Source of the DNA: Mallotus nudiflorus
Lineage: Eukaryota > Streptophyta > Magnoliopsida > Malpighiales > Euphorbiaceae
DNA: 64,000 nt
Assembly (NCBI GenBank): GCA_947683625.1
Contig: CANTUR010000649.1
Location: forward strand, 62,001-126,000
Reading direction: 5' to 3'
Positions within the stretch are counted from its first letter, which is position 1. Each line of letters opens with the position of its first letter. The position numbers were made by a program, and so were the translations under genes. The notes under the pieces were generated by a model. That model saw nothing but the letters and a program-made list of their open reading frames with translations. It made no database searches and had not been told where the DNA came from. Of this stretch, positions 36,920 to 47,574 are shown in pieces.

Positions 36920-37358
36920 TTTTCTTTGTTGACTTTCTCTCACTCTGTTTTTCTCAGAAACCAAACACGAAAGCAAAGAAGTAGCAGTATGAGTAGCAGC
37001 GAGGAATTGAAGCTTGTGTGATGTATGATTACATAGAAGACAAATAAAGAAGAGCAATCAGTAGAGTTCTTGAAGTGGAAAGAGATATCAGAGCTGGAGA
37101 AGAAGTGGATATGGTTGGAGGAGACTAAACAGAAATATTTATGCCATGTCAGCTAGAGGAAAGCAGCAAAATAGCCAGGTCAGTGGGGTCCACGTTAAAA
37201 TTAGTTTAACGGCCCACATTGCCGTTTATGCCACATCAGATTGAGGGGGGCTTAAATACTTGTTTTTAGCATAACCCTAATATATTTAGACAAAAAAAAG
37301 AAAGGGGGAAAAATTGCTCTTTGGGAAAAACATGAGGGGGCAAAATTGCACCTTTACC

Positions 37359-38088
37359 AAAAAAATAAATAAACAAGGGCTTCGAAGGGTACATCAACGG
37401 AGAGCTTGAAACGCTAGTTTTATATGTAAATAGAGGCAAAGGATCAGCATCGCTTTGGTTAAAGGGAAAAGGAAGAATTTTTAATTTATTATTATTATTA
37501 TTTTCGTTTGATACCTTATGAGTATTTGGTGGCCACATGCATTTCAACTATTTTATTATTATTTTCTTTGAATCTAATTCTTATCTAAGGAAACTCGAGA
37601 GAGCAAGGTAGTTCCTAGACCTGAAAAAGACAAAAATTGCACAAGTACTTAATAGATTGAAGAAAAAGCAGGCAAAAGCAGAGCCATATCTAAGGACCAT
37701 TCTTTACTTCTCAAATAGTAAAGCAATTCCAAGAAAAGGATATTATTATCTTTAACCATCAAGGAGAACAATAATAATTAGTTACTTGTTTCAAAAGATA
37801 AAAGATGATCATTCAAGATTTTTTTTTTTTTCATTTCGATTATTGGATAGAACAATACACAAATAAATAAAATGGAGCCTTAATATTTCAAATAATTCAT
37901 GAAATTGCTTAATTTTTCAATCTGCTAGAAATGTTTTACTGAAATGAACTTAATTTGAGTTTATTTTATTTGCCTGTGAAGAGTTTAAAAGCCCATTTCA
38001 GGAATCTTACTGCTACCCTTATAAAGACTCCACCACACACATAAGCCGATTAGTTGGGCTAATCATACTACGTGAGAAATGTTGGGCC
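37359..38088. other. AT-rich spacer
   Basis: No gene is visible. The open frame at 37266-37547 mostly covers the MULE arm and AT-rich sequence and is not supported. Confidence 0.4.
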
Positions 38089-38650
38089 TGTCACACCCCA
38101 TTCTCTATCAAAAGAATGAGTGACTTCAGACTAAAACTTACGAAATAGTCAAAAAAACTATAAACAAAATACTACCATATATATTATTACAAGTTTACTA
38201 TACACAAGTTTCAGTTAAGTGTAAATATTTATAAATTATATATGGACCTTTAAGGCTAGTCTAAGCAAGATTTATCCAAAATAGTAAGAGTATATTAGCT
38301 CAACTTTCTCTAAAGCTGATAAACAAATAACATATATAAACGACGTTGAGTAAGGATTTATTTATCTACAAAAGGGTCTGAAAATGATAAAAAAAAATAA
38401 ATAAATAAGAGGATGAGTATGACTACTCAATGAGAGGATATAAGTATAACAAAAGGAAATATACAATTCATAAGAAATCAATCTAAACACTTTTGAAACA
38501 TAATAAATTTATTGAAATAAGAAATAATTTATCAAACTAGATTTTTGAGCGATCACATCTCATCAATTTATTTCTTAAACTTGGCTTTATTTAAACTAAA
38601 AAATCTATAGCCAAATCATCAAACGTATGCTTATACATATATACACTCTT
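38089..38650. repeat. LTR-like start (TGTCACACCCC) and outer non-palindromic part
   Basis: TGTCACACCCC at 38089 is a typical start of plant LTRs. Further in, GACTACTCAATGAGAGGATATAAGTATAACA parts resemble, in reverse, the CTCAGTGAGG block of the LTR family at 432-6101. The sequence continues without a break into the left arm of the inverted repeat at 38651. I take it as the 5' part of a degraded LTR whose 3' part forms that arm. No second LTR was found. Confidence 0.4.
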
Positions 38651-40111
38651 TATAACATCCATAGACATGCATGTGCATTTGTCTTAAAATATAAAAGAAA
38701 AGAAAATAAATGAATAATTATAGAGATAAATAATTGACTAGATGTAGAATTTTCTAGAATTAATATTTGTGGCAATATTTGATTGGTAAAAAAAAAAAAG
38801 ATAAGATAAGATTAAAATAAGAATAAGTATAAGTGGATTATAGTATAAGATAAGGAAAAAAAAAAGAAGGATAAAGATTAAGACCAAGTAAGGGAAAAAA
38901 AAAGAATGGGATAAGAAATGGGAAGCTTTGGGGAAAGAAAGGAGTTGTTTCCTTCTTCAAAAATAGAAAGCAACATTGAAACTCAAGTTTTCATGCTCCA
39001 TCATCCATCAGTATTGAAGCTTCACCACTCATCACTTGAACAGTTTGGTTCTCATGAATTCTTTGTTAGATTGAGGGATTTCAAGCACTTAGGTTTTTTT
39101 AATTTCATCTTTTTTGGTAAGATAAAGCATTTGGATCTTTTTAATTTTATCATTTTTGGTAAGCTTTATCTTTAGTTTTAAATTAATTTTTGGTTATAAA
39201 ATTTCAATTGTAAGATTAGAGATTTGGATATTTATCTTAGATTCAACTAAGTGATTAATTTTTAATTTTCAAATTTAAGGTTTAGTCAAGTATTTAATTG
39301 AAAAATAAATTGTGAAATTATTATTTTAATATTATAGAAGTAAATTTCATATATGTTTTCTAGCTATTTTTAGTGTTATAACTAAAATACTAATTTATTT
39401 CTATAATATTAAAATACTAATTTCTCAATTTATTTTTCAATTAAATAGTTGACTAAACCTTAAATTTGAAGATAAAAAATTAATCACTTAGTTGAATCTA
39501 AGATAAATATCCAAATCTCTAATCTTACAATTGAAATTCTATAACCAAAAATTAATTTAAAATTAAAGATAAAGCTTACCAAAAATGATGAAATTAAGAA
39601 GATCCAAGTACTTGAAATCCCTCAATCTAACAAAAAATTCATGAGTACCAAACTCTCCAAGTGATGAGGGATGAAGCTTCAATATTGATGGATGATGAAG
39701 TGTGAAAACTTGAGTTTCAATGTGAGAATTGTTGAAAATTTATAGCTGCCATGTCCATTGTCTTTTTTTTTTGGCTTTCTATTTTTGAAGAAGAAACAAC
39801 TCTCTTTCTTTCCCCCAAAGCTTCCTGTTTCTTATCCCCATTCTTCTTCTTCTTTTTTTTTTTTCCCTCACTTGATCTTTTATCTTTATCCTCCTTTTTT
39901 TTATCCTTTTTATCCTTATCTTATACTATAATCCACTTATACTTATCCTCATTTTAATCTTATCTTATCTTTTTTTTTAACCAATCAAATATTACCACAA
40001 ATATTAATTCTAAAAAATTCTATATCTAGTCAATTATTCATCTCTATAATTATTCATTTATTTTATTTTATATTTTAATGCAAATGCACACGCATGTCTA
40101 TGGATGTTATA
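38651..40111. repeat. 1.46-kb near-palindrome (long inverted repeat)
   Basis: The left arm (38651-39346) starts TATAACATCCATAGACATGC. The right arm (about 39391-40111) ends GCATGTCTATGGATGTTATA. The arms match inverted along their whole length, including the AGATAAGATAAG/CTTATCTTATCT runs, the GGGAAAGAAAGG/CTTTCTTTCCC block and the ACTCAAGTTTTCA block. The loop is only about 45 bp. The open frames in each arm (38918-39175 plus, 39751-39957 plus) are mirror images of the same sequence and not genes. A transcript across it would fold into a hairpin of nearly 700 bp. Its right end abuts a CNL LRR fragment directly. Confidence 0.85.
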
Positions 40112-40360
40112 GGGCCAATCCACACCCTTTTCCTTGTCGCATCTTTCACACAACTTGGGGCATTTGGTGATTTTAAACTCCTGTATAGAGCTGAAGAAAT
40201 TCCCTCAGATAGGCATGCAAAATTTTCTCAATTTCTGATGACATGCAATCGTGAAAGACATGGAAATTGACACAACTCAACCTGACTCCTCCTCCACCAC
40301 CCCTTCAAATTATCACAAGAACTGATGTGTATATCTTCTAGTGATGGGAAGAATGTGACT
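40112..40360 (-). pseudogene. CNL LRR C-terminal fragment
   Basis: It aligns to the last about 240 bp of gene A (41037-41280), including GGGCCAATCCACACCCTTTT and the coding of FFPSLEDIHISSCDNLKGWW. Frames are broken and an extra about 40 bp lies near 40190. The downstream end is cut exactly by the palindrome at 40111. It is the tail of another tandem CNL copy, or a partial duplication of gene A's 3' end. Confidence 0.75.
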
Positions 40361-40982
40361 CCAAGTAGGTATAGGATTAAGATAATTAGCCGTAGACAAC
40401 ACATTTCCGACATGAAATCACTTAACAAAAATTTTTATCGTGCCATACAATATTTGAATAGACAGATGATAAACTCTAAAACAGCAAAGAGACAGGAAAA
40501 GGAATAGATTGATTCTGATGTTTTCCTCAGCAAAACAAGCATGTCTATCTGGTAAGCTTTTTGCATAGGAGAAGCTGTGGTGCCATGTTGCTTTGCTTCA
40601 TCACTCATTAATTATTACTTGCAGAGTGAAGAAGGGATCAGAATCCAACTTGATCTGGTCTTCTGTGCAGGAGATGAAATATGCAATGCTGCTCCTTAAG
40701 TATGTTATTTCAGGATTTGGTACATCAGGATTTTAAAATCCTGAAGAAAACACCATAAAAGAAGAAAATACCATGTAAGAAGAAAACACTGCAATAGCTG
40801 AATTATATTACTTATAAACGGAAGAAAAGGTTCTTCAATGCATCAACTCAACAGCTCTTTTCATTTCCACTGCATTGCAGTGTTTCCCATCCCATGAAAA
40901 TTGAATCAAACAAAAGATTAGCATTTTCATTAAAATTAATACATTCACATTCCTGTGCTGTACTCATATAGTACTGCAAGCA
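40361..40982. other. Region downstream of gene A (probable 3' UTR and spacer)
   Basis: No reading frame is supported. The CAAACAAAAGATTAGCATTTTCAT block near 40910 has a counterpart near 56318 downstream of gene B, so part of this is a shared 3' flank of the CNL paralogues. Confidence 0.45.
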
Positions 40983-43517
40983 TCAGCTGTCATAAACACT
41001 CTTAGCGATGATGAACTTTGGGATGTGAGAAATGATGGGCCAATCCACACCCTTTTCCTTTTCGCATCTTTCATCCAACTTGGGGCAATTCGTCAATTTC
41101 AACTCCTGCAAAGCGGTTAATTGATGCATCCCCAACTCCTGTAAGGATGTCAAACCCTTGCATTCTGTGATATACAAACGGGAAAGACGAGGAAATTGAT
41201 TCCTTCTCCATTTCCTCCACCACCCTTTCAAGTTAAAGCAAAAACCAATGTCGATATCTTGTAGTGATGGGAAGATTGCGCCAGAGCTTTCATCCTCTGA
41301 GAGAGAGCAAGACTCATCTTCTGATACAAATGAAGATTCCTTTACCTCGTACTCATCTGATATATATTCAAGAGCTTCTAACCACCAAATCCAAAGGGTC
41401 TTTAAAGAAGGGAGCTGGTCCAATGGTGGTATTTGCTTCAAGTTTGGACATAAATGTAGCTTCAGTTGTACTAGATTTAAAATACGAGGCAACCAACCTG
41501 AGAATCTGACACCTTGGTAACTCATCACATACAATTCCTGTAAGTTGGGATGAGGTTGCAGCTTATCAAACAACATTTCCAACTCGGTTTCTTCTTCTGC
41601 TGACTTAATTTCCTTCTCTAAAGGTCCTTTCCCTTCTTCTGCCCAATTCAGGTCCAGACACTGAAGGTGCTCCTTTGTTAATAAATTCACTTTTTTGGAC
41701 TCTGATTCACAACTTCTCACATTTTTTAGTCCAGCAATAACAAGCCTGCCTCTGAGTTGGTTCAAGGGTTCCAATTCATTTAACTCAGCTTGTCCATTAC
41801 TACTTTTGCCCACTATGAAATGTGATAGTCTATGCAAACCAGTCAATTTTCCCAATCCTATTGGCATGCCTTGGAGTGCATAACATCCGTCAATCAGAAG
41901 GCACCTCAGGCTAATCAAATTTTGTATCTCTGTCGGCAATTCTAGAAGATGAAAACTACTTGTGAATATCAGAGTTTGCAAGTTAAGCAATTTTGTTATA
42001 GAGTCTGGAAGTCTTTCCACTCTACTTTCTGAAAGATCAAGATACCTCAAATGCTTCAACTTTCTTATTGAACTTACTACAACGTCATTGGAACTCCAAG
42101 AGCACTGTAACGCACGTAACCTTTGACAATTTGAAGTAATCCTATTTAAATGCCTATTCTGATCAACTTGGCAAATGAGTGTCCTCAGACCTTCAGCTTT
42201 GATCAGGCTCCTAAATGGATCTTCGGAGGGTAACCAGTACACATGTTGGACTCTTTCTGAAATTTTCTCTATGTTTTTCTCCTCTACCACAATGCAACCA
42301 TCCTTTGCTATGGAATGTGCTAAATCATGTATAAGATCGTGCATTCTGTAAAATTCTCTCCCATATTGATCTCTGGAAATTTGGAACAAGGACCTAAATA
42401 GTAATTCATTCAAGTATTCCTCACCAATCTCCTCTAAACATTCATTGCTATTTGATGAAGCTACAATATAACCTTGTGACATCCATGTATATATCAACTT
42501 CTCCTTATCAAACTCGTAATCTTTTGGAAACATAGCACAAAATGCAAAACATTGCCTCAAATGAGTTGGTAAGTGATCATAACTCAATTTCAACAGAGGA
42601 ATAAAATCCCCTCTACTCTCACAGGATCTCCATAAATCATTTTCTAGCACAGACAACCACTCATTTTCTCTAGTTTTTGACTGCATGAAGCTTCCTAGAG
42701 TTCTTATAACGAGTGGAACTCCTTTACATTTCTTTACAATTTCTCTTCCAATCTTCATTACTTTTGGATTCACTCCACTAGCCCTCTCTCCAAATGCTAG
42801 GTTTTCAAACAAATTCCAAGCTTTCTCTTCTATTAGACCTTGCAAATCATATGGGGATTCATCTCCCATTACTGATGCAACTTTTTTGCTGCGAGTAGTG
42901 ACTATGATCTTGCTTCCTGAGGCACCCACTAACAGATATTTTCTTAAGTTATCCCACTTCTGCCAATCTTCACTCCACACATCATCTAACACTAGCAAGT
43001 ATCTCTTCCCTCCTAAATTTTTACCAACTTCTCTTTGCAGCTGCTCCAGGTCTAAGTTCTCATCAAGCTCAGTTACTATACATCTAAGCATCTTCTTAAT
43101 AATCAACTTCACATCAAAATTCTCAGAAACACATACCCACATTCTCACGTCAAAGTGCCTATCAACTTTTTCATCATTATACACCAACTGAGCAAGTGCA
43201 GTCTTTCCTAGACCACCAAAACCAACAATTGCAAGCACCGAAATGTTTGCTTGTTGATTTCCTAGATTCAACATCAATGATTCTATAATAGTATTTGTAT
43301 CTTCTTCTCTTCCTATTATTTCTGATTGCCTGACATATGAGTCTGTCTCCCTGTGACTATCCTTACTTCTTTCATTCGCTATTATTTGTTTCTCCACAAA
43401 GTTGAGGCCAACTATATCATTTTTAACACCATATAACCTCGCTCTTATGTCCTGAATTCCATGACCTACCTTATAACGACACCATATTTGATTTGAAGAA
43501 GAGAAGAAATCCCTCAC
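40983..43517 (-). CDS. CNL gene A, exon 2 (NB-ARC and LRR), intact
   Basis: This exon has 844 codons after a TTGTAG acceptor, phase 0, starting VRDFFSSSNQIW. Joined to exon 1 it makes a 945-residue CC-NBS-LRR receptor of the RGA group, which senses pathogen effectors in the cytoplasm. Motifs with approximate protein positions: P-loop GFGGLGKT 200-207; RNBS-A near 215-240; kinase-2 YLLVLDDVW 274-282 (the Trp marks the non-TIR class); RNBS-B GSKIIVTTR 302-310; GLPL-type CKGVPLVIRTLG 365-376 (the usual Ala is Val); RNBS-D CFAFCAMFPKDYEF near 424-437; MHD at 493-495 (RMHDLIHDLA). LRRs run from about 560 to the end. An acidic insert SSFVSEDESCSLSEDESS lies within them near 825-845. The stop codon is at 40983. 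No internal stop or frameshift is present, unlike the other paralogues here. Confidence 0.93.
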   Translation of the reverse strand: MRDFFSSSNQIWCRYKVGHGIQDIRARLYGVKNDIVGLNFVEKQIIANERSKDSHRETDSYVRQSEIIGREEDTNTIIESLMLNLGNQQANISVLAIVGFGGLGKTALAQLVYNDEKVDRHFDVRMWVCVSENFDVKLIIKKMLRCIVTELDENLDLEQLQREVGKNLGGKRYLLVLDDVWSEDWQKWDNLRKYLLVGASGSKIIVTTRSKKVASVMGDESPYDLQGLIEEKAWNLFENLAFGERASGVNPKVMKIGREIVKKCKGVPLVIRTLGSFMQSKTRENEWLSVLENDLWRSCESRGDFIPLLKLSYDHLPTHLRQCFAFCAMFPKDYEFDKEKLIYTWMSQGYIVASSNSNECLEEIGEEYLNELLFRSLFQISRDQYGREFYRMHDLIHDLAHSIAKDGCIVVEEKNIEKISERVQHVYWLPSEDPFRSLIKAEGLRTLICQVDQNRHLNRITSNCQRLRALQCSWSSNDVVVSSIRKLKHLRYLDLSESRVERLPDSITKLLNLQTLIFTSSFHLLELPTEIQNLISLRCLLIDGCYALQGMPIGLGKLTGLHRLSHFIVGKSSNGQAELNELEPLNQLRGRLVIAGLKNVRSCESESKKVNLLTKEHLQCLDLNWAEEGKGPLEKEIKSAEEETELEMLFDKLQPHPNLQELYVMSYQGVRFSGWLPRILNLVQLKLHLCPNLKQIPPLDQLPSLKTLWIWWLEALEYISDEYEVKESSFVSEDESCSLSEDESSGAIFPSLQDIDIGFCFNLKGWWRKWRRNQFPRLSRLYITECKGLTSLQELGMHQLTALQELKLTNCPKLDERCEKEKGVDWPIISHIPKFIIAKSVYDS

Positions 43518-44115
43518 CTACAAGAAGATAGATCCATAAGTTTAGTCAGTTTATCTAGCTAGTTTTTGTGTGTGCCTGTGTGTGGTTATTTAATTCAAAT
43601 ATATATGAAATAGAAATATACAATTTTTTTTTTCAAGCCAGATAGACCAATAAGAAGGTAAGGATCTCCCAACATTTTGTTAATGAAATTTTTAATAATA
43701 ATATTTATCTATGAATGATAATTTTTGAAAAAATTTTGATTGAAATATTTATATTATTTTTGTAGTTTTTTTTAGTCTCTTCATTTGTTAAAAACTACAA
43801 AACCTTTTAAAAGAATCAGTAAGGCTTAAAAATATGAATTAAAATACAATAACAGAGTTGTTATAATTTTGATAATATAGTTGTAGTGTAAATAATCCTA
43901 ATTATTCTTATTTTATATTAGTATTTATTTTATCAATATTGTTTTAACTTACACTTTTTATTCTTTACCCAAATAAATCATAAATCCTACAAAAATATTT
44001 TTGTTTTATCAATAATTTTTTTTATTAATAATGTTTAAAAAAATTGTGGAGATATAAAAAGATGTTGAATACCAAAATTATGAAAAAATTTTAAATAAAA
44101 TCATAATTAAAATGA

Positions 44116-44782
44116 AAAATGATCTCATTTATTCTCAACTATAAGCCAATTTTATAAATATCCTATTTTTTAATTTGTATCAATTTAGACAGTTAAGTTT
44201 TTTACTTCTTTCAATTTTATTCAAATTTTAATTGGCATGAGTAATTGTTAACGTGACTTGTTGATATGTCAAAAACAGTGTCAATGGAGCAACTAGAGAT
44301 GAGCAAAAATAACCAAAAACTAAATCCGTTTTGTTCAATTTAATTTGTAAAACATTTAGTTCAGTTTTTACTTTAAAGAACTGAAATATTTTAGGTTTGG
44401 TTCAGATTTTTTATAAAAAATTATAATTAAATCAAACCAAACTAAAGTTCTAACCAATTTAATTCGATTTTGAAACTTGTTCGGTTTAGTTCAATTATTT
44501 GTAAAATATTTTTGATTTAGTTTGATTTTATATATTTTTCAACCGAACTTATCATTTTTTATTTTGATATTGATCAAAACGGTGCCCTTTTAATCTCCTT
44601 GTCGATCAGTATTGTTTTTGACATGTCAGTAAGTCACATTAGCAATTACACATATCATTTGAAAGTTGGATAAAATTTAAAGAAATTAAAAAATTAATTG
44701 TCTAAATTGATACAAATTAAACGATAAGATTATTTAGGAAATTAGCTTATAGTTGAGGATAAATAGACAATTTCGCCTGATT
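44116..44782. mobile_element. MITE-like inverted-repeat element in gene A intron
   Basis: The left arm carries CTCAACTATAAGCCAATTTT (from about 44135) and ATTTGTATCAATTTAGACA. The right arm carries the complement ATTGTCTAAATTGATACAAAT (about 44696) and ATTAGCTTATAGTTGAG (about 44741-44757). Arms are about 190 bp, with a central part poor in G and C. ATTAAAA occurs next to both ends (44108-44114 and 44783-44789) and could be the target duplication, but it is weak evidence in such AT-rich DNA. Confidence 0.7.
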
Positions 44783-45613
44783 AAAAATTAATTTTCCAAA
44801 TTTTAATCTCACTAAAATAGTTGATTTTAATACTTAATTTTTTAAGAAAATATTATCATAGATAAAAATATCAAGCCAAAAATTTAACAAATTTTTATTT
44901 TCATATTTGAGTATTCACCCTAAAAATCTAATGTGTAAAATTCTTTAAAATATTGATTTTTATTAAAAATAAAATATTTATTATAGTTTTTTAGTATTAT
45001 TTTTTAAGTAAAACACTATTATATATATTCTAATACTACTCAAATTCTAAAAATTTTTATATAATATGTATTTTTTAATTTCAAATCACTCAATTATTTT
45101 CCTAAACCATTAAAAATACATACTCCAATAGTAATTTAATAGTTTTAAAATAAATTCTATTATATTAAAAAATAATGGCAATAAAAATTAAAGAAAATAA
45201 AATTAATGTAATATATTTTATTTTTAATTTATTTAGTTACCGTTTTCTTTTTATAAAAATTTTTATTTTAAAATACATATTTTTTATTCAATATAAAACA
45301 TTTTAATTATATTATATTTAAAATACTACTATTATTTTTTATTAAAAAATTATGTCTTTTATTCTAATTAAAACATTTATCTTTTATTCAATTAAAAACA
45401 CATTTTTTTCATTTAACATAAGTAAAAATATTTAATTTATTAATTATTTTCTATTTTATTTTATTTCTCTAAATAATTTTATTACTATAAATATTAAAAA
45501 ATATATATTCTTACTATATGTGCATTTCTCGACTATTTATTATTATTACTTACATATTAAAAATATATATATTCTTACTATACGCGCATATTCGCAACTA
45601 TTTATTATTATTA

Positions 45614-45680
<67 letters not shown>

Positions 45681-45945
45681 TTTTAATAAAAAATATTAAA
45701 TAAAAATATTATAACAACTTTTAAATTTTCACTTTTATATTTAATTAATTTATTGTTTAAAATTTATTAAAATTATTTAATAATTATATTAAAATATGTG
45801 TATTATTTAAAATACATGCAACACGTGAATTCCCGATTAGTTAAAAATTAATTTTTCAAATTTTAATCTCGCTAAAATAGTTCATTTTAATACTTAAAAT
45901 TTTTTAAGAAAATATTATCATAAATACAAATATCAATGTTAAAAA
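44783..45945. repeat. Pair of about 110-bp direct repeats in gene A intron
   Basis: The blocks at 44783-44890 and 45837-45945 share AAATTTTAATCTC, CTAAAATAGTT, ATTTTAATACTTAA and AAGAAAATATTATCATA in the same order. The later copy follows CAACACGTGAATTCCCGATTAG. The pair brackets a 950-bp AT-rich segment. Whether this is a tandem duplication or the footprint of an insertion is undecided. Confidence 0.6.
45618..45679. repeat. (TA)n microsatellite
   Basis: About 30 uninterrupted TA units lie in the gene A intron. Confidence 0.9.
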
Positions 45946-46317
45946 ATTAAATTTAAATTTTTCAATAATTAAGTAATCCAAATAAAATAAAAACGTAAAA
46001 ATTCTAAATTCTGTAATCGATTTCAACCAAAAAAATTTATTTTTAATCATTTAAAATTAAAAAAATAAAATAGATTTTTTTAATCATACATTATATTTAG
46101 ACAAGCTAAAATATTTTGCCAATAAAATTAATATTAATGTAAATAATCTCCTGTCTCAAAAACAATCATCTCATCTTACAAACTATCAATCAACATGCAT
46201 AGAGTCAAATAAAATCTTAACAAACTATCATCTCATCTTACAAACTAATAAGCTTAGAAAGAAATTCAATTCATAAGAAGTATATAAGCTATGTCTATAT
46301 GATTTTATGCAGGGTAC

Positions 46318-46620
46318 CTTTCTTCCCATATTTCGTGGACCGAGTGCCTTCTTGCGCAGGTCTTTAGTAACAAAGTCATCAAACAAATCATCAGCATCAT
46401 AAACAATTTCTTTAAGCCTCCTTACCCAGTCTTGAACTGCATGGTTCTTCTCTTGCTTCTCTTCAGCATCCAGAAGCACTGCATTAACAGAGGAGAGTGA
46501 GTCTCTGAGCTTCTTCAGATCATCTTCAACACCATACACCATTGCAATTTCTTGAAAAACTTGTGACCCCAATTTTGTTAGTAACTGTTCTGCAATGCTG
46601 TATGGAATTTGGTCAGCCAT
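46318..46620 (-). CDS. CNL gene A, exon 1 (coiled-coil domain)
   Basis: This exon has 101 codons, from MADQIPYSIAEQLLTKLGSQ to PRNMGRK. It is the Rx_N-type four-helix coiled-coil domain that in CNLs interacts intramolecularly with NB-ARC and mediates signalling. The conserved EDVID-like segment reads KEIVYDADDLFDDF (about residues 66-79). The ATG at 46620 is chosen because genes B and C start at the same residue and stops lie just upstream. The donor GTACCC follows codon 101 in phase 0 and joins to exon 2 at 43517. The open frame runs on to 46228, but that is intron read-through. About 60 bp of this exon's start is duplicated at 47952-48010. Confidence 0.9.
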
Positions 46621-46716
46621 TTTTTAAGCTAATTCATGAATTATAGCTATGAGAATAGAGAATTTTGAAATGAAATTATGAATATATGATGATGGGTCTA
46701 AGAGAAAGAGACATGT

Positions 46717-46726
46717 ACATATATAG
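46717..46726 (-). promoter_or_regulatory. Gene A TATA box
   Basis: CCTATATATGT reads on the minus strand about 100 bp upstream of the ATG. The same CCTATATATA followed by a CTCTTT or CTCTTC tract is present upstream of gene B (62845) and in the duplicated promoter (about 48108), so it is conserved among the paralogues. The 5' UTR would be about 65-75 nt. Confidence 0.6.
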
Positions 46727-47161
46727 GAATTATATATATTTTTTCAGTGTTTAATCATATGAAATTTGGTTGATAAAATAGTTGAGAAATGGAATTAAAA
46801 GTGTGAAGGCATAATGATTAAAGAGAACAAAGCAAAAGGTAGAGACACCCTTTAGTAAAGATAGAATTATTGAACACTTAATTAACTAGAAAAGAAAAAG
46901 AGATCAGATCATTAAAGATTTTTTCTTATAGTGGAAAAAATTATTGAAATTCGAATTAACTAATAAAATTAAAAAGTTACCATTGAGAGAGTAATTTACT
47001 AATATTAATTACTATTGTTATTATTACATTTGATGTTTTTAAGTAGTTATTTGGAATTCGATTATTTCATATTTAAACTGAATGGATCTTATAAAAAGCT
47101 AAAGTTTTCTTAGTATTTGTTTCTGTTGCTGTATACATAATTATATAAAGTTCAAATTTTA

Positions 47162-47574
47162 GTTAAATTATATGAATGGCCACAAAATTTAATACTTTAT
47201 TATAATTTAGCTTCAACTTGTTTCTTTTTATTTACATATTTTTTTACAATAAAAAACGCTGGTATTTTCCAATTAAATTTGATGATGTGGCAATTAGATT
47301 GGCATATCACGTTTCCATATTTTTGAACTTTTATTCACCTTAATCATCCTAAAATTTATTTTGTCATTCATATTAATTGATGACAAACTCTAATAGATAA
47401 AAATATGACATATAATGTAAACATTTTAGTTGCCGCATCATCAAATTTAATGAAAAAAATATTATCGCACTTTCATGTGAAATATAAATTAAAGTTAAAT
47501 AATAAAAAAATTAAAATCTTGAGACCAAATTGTAATAAAAAATAAAATTTAATGATTATCCATATAATTTACCC
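47162..47574. mobile_element. MITE in promoter unit 1
   Basis: The left arm (TTAAATTATATGAATGGCCA, AATTTGATGATGTGGCAATT) and the right arm (TTGCCGCATCATCAAATTTAAT, ATTATCCATATAATTTACCC) are inverted copies. AAATTTTA flanks both sides, a possible but weak target duplication. It predates the tandem duplication because unit 2 carries it too. Confidence 0.7.

Larger units (their letters stand above)
35063..37358 (-). mobile_element. Pack-MULE-like element carrying NADP-malic enzyme exons
   Basis: The left end GGTAAAGGTGCATTTTTGCC and the reverse complement of the right end, GGTAAAGGTGCAATTTTGCC, match. The inverted arms extend about 150-200 bp (the TATTAGGGTTAT and AAACAAGTATTTAAGCCCC blocks are found on both sides). 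The element is 2.3 kb with no transposase. It holds two exons of a malic-enzyme gene (36434-36919), a short first-exon-like piece (35401-35433) and an unrecognised open piece at 35837-36097, all on the minus strand. Poly-A/T flanks prevent a clear 9-bp duplication. Long arms plus captured gene pieces make a Pack-MULE the best reading. Confidence 0.8.
43518..46317 (-). other. Gene A intron (2.8 kb)
   Basis: The donor is AAG then GTACCC at 46317, and the acceptor is CTTGTAG at 43518. It is phase 0, giving GRK then VRDFF at the junction. It is AT-rich and contains a MITE (44116-44782), a TA microsatellite and two direct repeats of about 110 bp (44783-44890 and 45837-45945). Between 45480 and 45615 a segment of about 65 bp with ATTCTTACTATA and TATTTATTATTATTACTTA occurs twice in tandem. 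There is no coding sequence. Confidence 0.85.

Noticed and set aside
38918..39175. 85-codon open frame as a gene
   Set aside because: It is one arm of a palindrome, and the other arm contains the same sequence inverted with different frame breaks.
41248..41883. Plus-strand open frames within gene A (also 42685-43191, 58335-58715)
   Set aside because: Antisense shadows of the CNL coding sequence with no motifs of their own.
45781..45840. Helitron 3' end (CAACACGTGAATTCCCGATTAGT)
   Set aside because: The CTRR-type terminus is not exact and no TC start or hairpin could be defined.
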